Positions 57,397 to 64,000 of a stretch of DNA of 64,000 nucleotides are shown here, piece after piece. The stretch lies in NCBI GenBank assembly GCA_907163375.1, contig CAJQUW010003392.1, positions 1-64,000 of the forward strand, written 5' to 3'. The notes below the pieces were generated by a model. That model did not search any database and was not told the origin of the DNA. It was given only the letters and a program-made list of their open reading frames with translations. A program made the position numbers and the translations under genes. Positions within the stretch are counted from its first letter, which is position 1; each line of letters starts with the position of its first letter. The stretch comes from Prostheceraeus crozeri. Its lineage: Eukaryota; Platyhelminthes; Polycladida; Euryleptidae.

Positions 57397-57876
57397 TTAA
57401 ATTTTTTTAATTCTTTCAGGTAGTTTTTCTATTTCATCTTCTAATTGTTCTTGCAATAATTTTATCTGATGTTTATTTTTAATGACTGCAGATTTTGACT
57501 TCATAGAAAGTAATATTAAAATTTTTGATTGTTCTGAAATCTTTTTAAAAAGTTTTGCTATATCTGCTTCTAGCTCTCTGTCCTTTTTATCAAGTTTTAA
57601 TAATTTTTCGTTTAATGATTTGTCATTAAGTTTTAGCAACTTTAATTCATTCATCAGTGGAACCAAAACATCGTTTATATATTTTTCCTTTAAATCATTG
57701 ATTTGTGTATCAACATATTGTTTATTTGTTAACTCTGTATTTTGTTGCGGAAGAATAGAAAGATGCAATGGACCAGATAAAACGTCTCCAGTTTTCATGA
57801 TATAATTTTCTAGTTCTATTTCTGATTCACGATTATTCGGGATATATGCACCTCCACCAACATTTGGTAACATCAT
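57397..57876 (-). CDS. Fibre-like protein: N-terminal anchor, tail-fibre collar motif and coiled-coil stalk (Polinton-like element)
   Basis: 159 residues. A glycine-rich start (MLPNVGGGAYIPNN) precedes MKTGDVLSGPLHLSILPQQN and LTNKQYVDTQIN. The pattern 'G-x3-SGPL-x-L...TNKQYVD' is the collar-type repeat seen in phage tail-fibre and many receptor-binding fibre proteins. The rest is a long coiled coil (LKLLKLNDKSLNEKLLKLDK and beyond). A head-binding end plus a stalk suggests an attachment fibre, though no knob domain is visible. It is the first leftward gene from the shared promoter. Confidence 0.55.
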   Translation of the reverse strand: MMLPNVGGGAYIPNNRESEIELENYIMKTGDVLSGPLHLSILPQQNTELTNKQYVDTQINDLKEKYINDVLVPLMNELKLLKLNDKSLNEKLLKLDKKDRELEADIAKLFKKISEQSKILILLSMKSKSAVIKNKHQIKLLQEQLEDEIEKLPERIKKI

Positions 57877-57941
57877 TTTTAAACAAAAAAAATAAAATTT
57901 TTTCTAATGAAAATAAAATTTTTTCTAATAAAAATAAAAAA
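57877..57941. promoter_or_regulatory. Shared bidirectional promoter region of the Polinton-like element
   Basis: 65 AT-rich bases separate the divergent fibre-like and zinc-finger genes. 'aataaaattttttctaat' is repeated in it (57890-57930). It contains no coding sequence, so both gene blocks must be driven from here or from inside the genes. Confidence 0.5.
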
Positions 57942-58766
57942 ATGGAAATGACTCAAATTTGTCAAGTTTGCAATATGCGTTTTTTAAATCAAACGCTATT
58001 ATATTCTCATATGAAAAACACACCATGTGGTATGCATATGAATCAATTTCAACCTAATAGTATTCAACCTAATAATAGTATTCAACCTAATAATAGTATT
58101 CAGTATAATAATAATATTCAATCAGAGCAACCATTACAAAGATTAAAGCATTTATTTATTTCAGATAAAGAACAAAATCTTTATACTGCTAGACAAAATA
58201 CACCTAGGCAAAATAATAATAATTATTTAGCACAAAATAATAATGTAGCACAAAATAATCCTTTTGTTCAAAATAATAATGTAGCTCAAAATAATTATAT
58301 TGATAAAAATCAATTTGTTGAAAGTAATAACAAAAAAATATGTTCCGGATGTAATAAAAATATAACGTCTAAAAATTTTGCACGTCATTTAAAATTATGC
58401 GAACAACCAGAAGAGGTTAAAAAAAATAAAAAAGATAAATTAAAAGATCAGTTATGTCGTAATTGTAATAAATATTTTACAATTCAAGGAATTACTAATC
58501 ATTATAATTCTTGTATAAGTTCTACAAGACAATGTACAAGTTGTCAAATTACTAAACCTAAGACAGAGTTTTATGATAGTAAATATCAGTGTAAGGATTG
58601 TTTAAAAGAAAAAGTTAAATGTAGAGGTTGTCAGAAAATTATATTAAAGAAAAATTTTCAGCGACATGTAACACTATGTCCAAAACTTAATCAACATAAT
58701 AATCAACATAATAATAATTTATATCAAAATAATAATTTATATCAAAACAATAATAATTTATATTAG
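57942..58766 (+). CDS. Asn-rich zinc-finger protein of the Polinton-like element
   Basis: The start ATG at 57942 is chosen because the frame opens upstream only into AT-rich promoter sequence. 274 residues. A C2H2-type finger (CQVCNMRFLNQTLLYSHM) opens the protein. Then follow 100 residues of Asn/Gln repeats (IQPNNS, AQNNNV). Then come three Cys2-His-Cys units (CSGCNKNITSKNFARHLKLC, CRNCNKYF and CRGCQKIILKKNFQRHVTLC) and an Asn-rich tail. It may be a regulator or nucleic-acid binder of the element. Its Asn runs reflect AAT repeats in the DNA. Confidence 0.7.
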   Translation: MEMTQICQVCNMRFLNQTLLYSHMKNTPCGMHMNQFQPNSIQPNNSIQPNNSIQYNNNIQSEQPLQRLKHLFISDKEQNLYTARQNTPRQNNNNYLAQNNNVAQNNPFVQNNNVAQNNYIDKNQFVESNNKKICSGCNKNITSKNFARHLKLCEQPEEVKKNKKDKLKDQLCRNCNKYFTIQGITNHYNSCISSTRQCTSCQITKPKTEFYDSKYQCKDCLKEKVKCRGCQKIILKKNFQRHVTLCPKLNQHNNQHNNNLYQNNNLYQNNNNLY

Positions 58767-59129
58767 ATAAAATTACTTTTATTATTAAAATAGTCTTATA
58801 TATTTAAATAGTTATATTTCTACTAAAATAGTTGTATTTCAACTAAAAAAATCTTATATATATTAAAATATTTGTATTTCTACTAAAATAATCTTATATA
58901 TATTAAAATATTATTTTTTTAATAAGAAAAAAATATTATTTTATTAAAATATTCTTAAGCATTCCGGAAGAGAGGAGAGGACTAAAAATACTTCTTTTGA
59001 GTATAGGAACAAAAATTCCGACACATTCCGGAGGTTCTACAGAGGTTAAAAAACACTCATAAGAGTGTAAGAATGCGAGTCCGGAATTAAAAAATAATAA
59101 TTCCTAAATTTTTATTTTAAAAATATTGA
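58767..59129. other. Intergenic region with tandem AT repeats and a cluster of hairpins
   Basis: 58790-58920 repeats 'tatttctactaaaata' words. 58950-59095 is distinctly less AT-rich. It has 'attccgga' or its complement about four times, a stem ATACT...AGTAT (58988-59004) and a perfect stem ACACTC-ATAA-GAGTGT (59053-59068). No open frame covers it. It could be a structured RNA, a replication or packaging signal, or a terminator plus promoter. Confidence 0.55.
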
Positions 59130-60191
59130 ATGAATAAAAACGAAAATTTGGAAGATTTATATTCACCGGTTATAATTAAAAGTAATAAAAGTAATAAAAG
59201 TAATCTAAGTCGTCATAAATCTCTTAATGTATTTAATGAAATAATAAATAATTATATGAATAACACTGAGTTTCAAGATACACTAACCCCTCAAGATCCG
59301 AATCTAAAAGATATTAATAATAATATTGTAGATAATCCTATACATAAAAATATATATAATAATATAGATAAAAATATATATAATAAAAAATATTTAGAGA
59401 CACTACCCCCTTATTCATCTCTTAATAAAAAAATACCACAATCAGATCTTACACGTCTATGGAATTTTTTAAAATTTCATTGTATAAAAATATTGTTAGC
59501 ATGTATTTTAATATTTTTTATTTATCATCTTGTTATATGTATTGGAAATCAATGGGGTTACTTTCTAACAGAGGAACAAAAGAGAATAAATTTTTATAAA
59601 CAAGAAATAAAAACTTTTAAAGGATGGAAGACTGAGGAGGATAAGATTAAGGATAAAACTAATAATAAAAATATTAAACAATGTAAAATGTATCAAGAAA
59701 ATTTACATTTCATTGTTTACGGTAAAACTGGAAGTGGTAAGACTACGTTTATTAAAAAATATATAAACCAATATTATAAGGACGAAACAAAAGTACATAT
59801 TTTTTGTATGCATACTTCTGAATGGCCAACTTTTACAAACGTCTATAATGATAAACAATTAGATGAGTTACAAGATATGGAAAGTTTTGCTGGTACACCT
59901 GAAAATAAATCTTTATTAATTTTAGATGATGTTGCAAGTTTATCAAAACAAAAAAATATGTCAGAAATATTTACAAAAGGAAGACATCAAAATATTCAAA
60001 TAGTTGTATTAGCTCATAAAGCTTGTGATGTAGATAATAAGATTAGAGAAAACATTCAAACATTTTTTACAACTACACAAAATAATGCAGCATTCTTTAA
60101 TGATATTAATAAAAATTATAAAATGAATATGCCTTTATCATATTATACACAACATAAATATGGAATAATACGTGTTGACACCATAAGTTAA
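59130..60191 (+). CDS. Packaging ATPase (FtsK/HerA-like) with N-terminal membrane segment (Polinton-like element)
   Basis: 353 residues. A polar Asn/Lys-rich N-terminus (1-110) is followed by one hydrophobic helix at about 118-140 (IKILLACILIFFIYHLVICI) and then the ATPase domain. Walker A is VYGKTGSGKTT (about residue 198) and Walker B is SLLILDDVA (about 265). TKGRHQNIQIVVLAHKACDV carries the sensor-like strand, and NNAAFFNDI lies near the end. Polinton and adintovirus ATPases of this fold drive DNA into capsids. The membrane segment and long leader are unusual for the family. Confidence 0.8.
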   Translation: MNKNENLEDLYSPVIIKSNKSNKSNLSRHKSLNVFNEIINNYMNNTEFQDTLTPQDPNLKDINNNIVDNPIHKNIYNNIDKNIYNKKYLETLPPYSSLNKKIPQSDLTRLWNFLKFHCIKILLACILIFFIYHLVICIGNQWGYFLTEEQKRINFYKQEIKTFKGWKTEEDKIKDKTNNKNIKQCKMYQENLHFIVYGKTGSGKTTFIKKYINQYYKDETKVHIFCMHTSEWPTFTNVYNDKQLDELQDMESFAGTPENKSLLILDDVASLSKQKNMSEIFTKGRHQNIQIVVLAHKACDVDNKIRENIQTFFTTTQNNAAFFNDINKNYKMNMPLSYYTQHKYGIIRVDTIS

Positions 60192-60194
60192 CAT

Positions 60195-60638
60195 ATGCAA
60201 GTATATGATAAAGATTTAAATATATTAGTAGATACTGAACATGAAATCTATAATAACTCTCAAGATTTTGATATTAGAATATATGCAAATACAAAACATT
60301 TATCAAATCAAGTTATAGAACAAATAATTATCTTTTTAGAGTCTGAAGCAAAAGTACCACTAAAAATTATTCCTGATACATTTTATTTTTATTTTGATCA
60401 TTATTTAAATGCAAAATTTGGTATACCAATACCTAACAGATTACAAGATAATGAAACATTAAACTATTTAAAAATTGCAATAAATGATGTTAGAAACGGT
60501 TTAAGAAAAGCAACTCCAATAATATCTGATGTTAAATCTACATTTTCTGATGCCAAATCTACATTTGATGAAGCCAAAAAAACATATAATGATATAAAAC
60601 CATTAATAAATGGTGTAAGTGAAATACTTAATAATTAA
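60195..60638 (+). CDS. Small protein of unknown function downstream of the ATPase (Polinton-like element)
   Basis: 147 residues, starting three bases after the ATPase stop, so probably co-transcribed. The first 95 residues are globular (EQIIIFLESEAKVPLKIIPD, FDHYLNAKFGIPIPNRL). The C-terminal 50 are helical with an 11-residue repeat (SDVKSTFSDAKSTFDEAKKT) resembling apolipoprotein- or LEA-like amphipathic helices. I recognise no family. Confidence 0.6.
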   Translation: MQVYDKDLNILVDTEHEIYNNSQDFDIRIYANTKHLSNQVIEQIIIFLESEAKVPLKIIPDTFYFYFDHYLNAKFGIPIPNRLQDNETLNYLKIAINDVRNGLRKATPIISDVKSTFSDAKSTFDEAKKTYNDIKPLINGVSEILNN

Positions 60639-60860
60639 ACAAATTTATCATAATTTTACAGATATATTAGAATTTTTCCATTATATATATATTTTAGAAT
60701 TTTTTTCTCTAAAAATTAAAACATCAATTTTTTTAAAAAAAAAATTTTCTCAAATTTTCTCTAAAAAAATAAAAAATAAAAAAAATGGATAAGTTTTATT
60801 GTGTCTTATGTGAAAAAAAAAAAAAAAAAAAAGAAGTTATCAATCTCATCTACAAAGTAA
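60639..60860. other. AT-only intergenic stretch with A-runs
   Basis: Runs of A and T dominate, with an 18-19-base A-run at about 60815-60832. A short zinc-finger-like start (FYCVLCE) is visible near 60790, close to the polymerase region. Confidence 0.4.
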
Positions 60861-60861
60861 A

Positions 60862-63800
60862 ATGCATTTACGAAATGTAGAACGAGTTGATAAAGGAAAT
60901 ATATCGAAATTAAATAATTATAAAAACTATATAGAAACATTACCTACTGATATAAAAGTTAAAAAAATATTTTATGATTATTCACATTCGGAATATAAAA
61001 AAAAATTTAATAGGGAAGATGAACATGCACCAGATGGAAGATATTTATTTAGCGATACTGATGAATTTAACGAAATAGATGAATTTGATGAAGCTGAACG
61101 AACCGATGAAGCCTTAGCAAATATAAAATATTTATTTAATCAGTCTGTTGAATATAATGAAACCGATAAAACTTTTTATAATGTATTAACTAACTTTTAT
61201 AATATATTTAAGAAATCTTTCAAATGTTATATGAATGTAGAAGTACTTTATACAAAAAATGGACCTGATGGAATTCCTGAAGAAATAATACAAGGACATT
61301 TTACAAATTCACAAGAAATTCATAATGTAAATGATATACAACCCATATTTGAACAAATGATACTTAAATTAGAAAATTGTATAATTGAAGCCCAGTTACG
61401 TGAATCTGGTTGGAGATTTGTTAAAATACTATCTAAGAAAATAGTAATTGATAAATATAAAAATAATACTGGTGGTAGTTATGTTCCTTTACCTTTCAGT
61501 TCACCACAAATAATCAACATAAAAAATGAAGATGATTATTGTTTTCTGTAGAGTATTATAGCACACTTACATCCTGCAGAATATCACAAAGAAAGACTAA
61601 GTCATTACAATAAAGAAGAATACATAAATGAATTTGATCTCTCTGATGGCTTAGATGAATTTCCATATGATTATAATAGGTTAATAAAGTTTCATAAAAA
61701 GAATAAAAATTTAATTGAAGTAAATGTTTTTGAATTACATGTGAATTATGTTTCTATTGGTAAAATTATTCCACTTTACTCAGATTCAAAAAAATTTTAT
61801 TTGAATAATAAAAATTTATCTCAATCAGAAATAGTATATAATGATAGAGGAAATTACATGCATCATAATATTTTTTACCAAGGAAATATAATATGTACTG
61901 AAAAATTTGAAATTGTTAAAACACTATCACCAATAATCATTAATCATAATAATTATAAAGGACGTACTGATGATTATAATTACAAATATTCATCTTTATC
62001 TTCAGAATATCAACAAAAATTAGAAAATTTAAATAAAAGTTTACAAAAATGTAAAACAGATTATCAACAACAAACAAAAATATTAATACAAGAATATGGC
62101 CATAAATATCAAAAAAAGATAGAAACAATTCAAAAATTAAATGAAGAAAATAATAAAGACAATCAAGAATTAAATAATGAAGAAAATGAAACCAAACAAA
62201 AAATAAATGAATCTTTAAAAAAATGTCTACAACAATATAAAGAACAATATGATAAAGAATATATTTATCAGCTACAAATATTAAATCAAAATTATCATCA
62301 AAATACATTTAATCTTGCAAAAGAAATTAATGAAACACATGAAATATATAAAGATGAATTTGTAAAATTAGAACAGTCAAAACAACCAGCACAAGCGAAT
62401 ATATTATATTATCAGGGTCATTTTATATTGTGTAAAGATGTTTCTATATTCACAAAAACTTCAGATAATAAAAATTTTCCTTGTCTTCAATGTATGACAA
62501 GTTTTAGAACTTTAGAAGAAATGAATAGACATTTGGAGAATTGTCAACAAAACGAAGCAGTTCAAAATACTTTTCCTAAAGATGATTATTTAGAATATAA
62601 TAAATGGTATTTTAAAAATAAAGTACCCTTTACTATTTATTGTGATTTTGAAGCATATAATGTTAATATGACACAAAATCGAACGGAAAGTTCCAGGGCT
62701 TCACCCGATTCTGAAAATTATAATTCTGAAAATTATAATTCTGAAAAAAGTGCACCTGGAAAAAGTGTAGCTGAACAAAGTAAAGAAAAATATTTATTTG
62801 AACAAAAACCATTATGTTGGGGAATGTACATTTATTCAAATTATCCTGAATTATTTAAATCAGAATATTTACAATACTATGGTGAAGATAGTTCAGAAAT
62901 GTTTACAAAGAAAGTAGAAGAATTACAAGGACGTTTTTCACAATTGCTTGAAACAAATATACCAATGATACCATTAACAAATGAAGAAAGAAAAGAATTT
63001 TATGATGAAATAAATTGTTATTACTGTGGAAAAGGTTTTACAAATAAATATAAAACTGGCAGAGGTAGATATCTTGATAAGGTAAAAGATCATGATGATC
63101 TAAATGGATTATATAGAGGTGCAGCACATAATTCTTGTAATCTTAATGCTAATAAATTTAAATATAACTTTGTTCCTTTATATTTCTACAATGGTTCTAA
63201 ATATGATTTCCATCTAGTAATGAAAGATTTATTTTCATCTGAAAAATTACAACAACAAAAAATAAATGTACTATGTAAACAAGAAGAAGAATATTTTTCA
63301 ATGCAATTAGGTTGTATTAGAATTTTAGATGCATTTAGATTTTTTACTCCCTATTCATTAGATGTTATGGGAAAAACTTTGAAACCCGAACAATGTAAAA
63401 TATTAAATAAATATAATTTAAAACCTTTAAAAGGCATATTTCCGTATGAATATATAACCTGCGGCTCACAGTCGAAGACTGATTTAACTGGAGATAAAAC
63501 CTGTGGTTCACAGTCGAAGACTGATTTTAATTCTGTGAATAAAATTATGGAAGAAAAACAACTTCCTCCAATAAATAAATTTAAATCAACATTAAAACAA
63601 TCACAATTATCTAAAGAAGATTATGCAGAAGCTGAAAAAAATTGGAGAGAGTTAAATTGTAGAACAATGTATGATTATACAATGAAATATCTACAGATAG
63701 ATGTATTAATCCTTACTGATCTTTTCGAAAACTTTCGTGATATGTGTTTAGAATATTACGGAATAGATCCATGTTATTGTTATTCTACACCAGGTTTAAC

Positions 63801-64000
63801 ATGGTTAGCAGGATTAAAACATACAAATGTTAAACTTAAACATTATAAAGAAAATACATATGACAAATTATTATTTTTTGAATCTGGAATTAGAGGTGGA
63901 GTTTCATCAGTTTTAGGTAATAGATATGTTAAATGTTATAATAAGAAAGTAAATCCACAAGAATATGGAATAATGAAACCTTTATCTCCAGAAGAAAAAG
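60862..64000 (+). CDS. Protein-primed family B DNA polymerase region (Polinton-like element), continues beyond the window
   Basis: The N-terminal part has an RESGWRFVKIL and GSYVPLPFSS block, typical of Polinton/adintovirus polymerases. A long coiled coil follows (about 62000-62340), then a C2H2-type finger (FPCLQCMTSFRTLEEMNRHL). The exonuclease domain follows with YCDFEAYN (Exo I, near 62640). A DHDDLNGLYRGAAHNSCNLN cofactor-like block is next, then NGSKYDFHLV (Exo II) and YLQIDVLILTDLF (Exo III). The palm motifs lie beyond 64000, the last visible block being RGGVSSVLGNRYVKC. The enzyme copies the linear genome from a protein primer. Tandem Ser/Asn repeats near 62705-62745 are an insertion in the exonuclease domain. 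Confidence 0.88.
63469..63523 (+). repeat. Two copies of a GC-rich mini-hairpin inside the polymerase gene
   Basis: CAGTC-GAA-GACTG stands at 63469-63481 and 63511-63523, each preceded by 'acctgcggctca' or 'acctgtggttca'. The 42-bp spacing keeps the frame, giving a repeated CGSQSKTD peptide. Confidence 0.85.

Larger units (their letters stand above)
51662..64000. mobile_element. Polinton/Maverick (adintovirus-like) element, extends beyond the window
   Basis: Twelve or so compact genes include the full signature set: adenain-like protease, retroviral-type integrase, capsid protein candidates, FtsK/HerA-like packaging ATPase and protein-primed family B polymerase. Base composition drops to strong AT-richness from about 51.6 kb. 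Two gene blocks diverge from 57.9 kb. The left limit lies between about 51.3 and 51.7 kb; no terminal repeat could be recognised and the right end is outside the window. The genes are mostly open, with roughly two or three breaks in the visible part, so the insertion is probably young on an evolutionary scale. It is described here as a fossil. Confidence 0.92.

Noticed and set aside
53985-58766. Opposite-strand frames of 60-110 codons across the structural genes
   Set aside because: They are shadows in AT-rich sequence of genes that show domain or composition evidence on the other strand.

Overview
The window is intron-rich, AT-rich, repeat-laden animal nuclear DNA. The spliced coding pieces, several LINEs, hAT and TA-target inverted-repeat elements, a Penelope-type remnant, a piggyBac remnant and a Polinton/adintovirus-like element all point to a metazoan. 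The frequent palindrome TAGGCCTA and the element mix suggest a marine invertebrate, possibly an echinoderm or a relative, but that is only an impression. Host genes are nearly absent. The best case is one terminal exon of a membrane protein at 4777-4859.

Layout. 1-5 kb: coding-like scraps, a block of diverged ~0.5 kb repeats, a G-rich tract and the terminal exon. 6.7-10 kb: a 5'-truncated LINE on the minus strand, then a second LINE tail. 10.3-12.3 kb: two tandem copies of a 1,008-bp unit. 14.9-15.5 kb: a Penelope GIY-YIG remnant. 16.4-18 kb: a minisatellite split by a 1.3-kb hAT-type element with a perfect 8-bp target duplication. 19.6-24 kb: inverted-repeat elements, a coding-like minisatellite, local duplications and a tRNA-derived sequence. 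24.3-28 kb: a nearly full-length two-ORF LINE on the minus strand.

28.6-37.1 kb: an 8.5-kb element with terminal inverted repeats over 300 bp long. It carries one large spliced gene. The product looks like a zinc-binding N-terminus, a long conserved central region, an XPG/asteroid-like (PIN-fold) nuclease region and a C-terminal CXC cysteine cluster. I know it only as an uncharacterised invertebrate family. A 1.34-kb foldback element with 323-bp arms and a 3-bp TAA duplication, itself holding a LINE piece, is inserted near the gene's 3' end. 37.4-48.1 kb: small inverted-repeat elements, including a clean nested insertion, and two more hAT-type elements with perfect 8-bp duplications. 49.2-50.1 kb: a piggyBac transposase remnant running into a long hairpin and a tandem array.

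About 51.7 kb to the right edge: most of a Polinton/adintovirus-like element, extending beyond the window. Its visible parts are an adenain-like protease, a phospholipase A2-like domain joined to a retroviral-type integrase, a core protein, a double-jelly-roll-type major capsid candidate, a pVI-like protein, a small basic protein, a coiled-coil protein, a fibre-like protein, a zinc-finger protein, a packaging ATPase, a small unknown protein and a protein-primed family B DNA polymerase. The structural genes run leftward and the zinc-finger, ATPase and polymerase genes run rightward from a shared 65-bp promoter region near 57.9 kb. It is treated as a fossil: largely whole in the visible part, with roughly two or three breaks, and fairly young.
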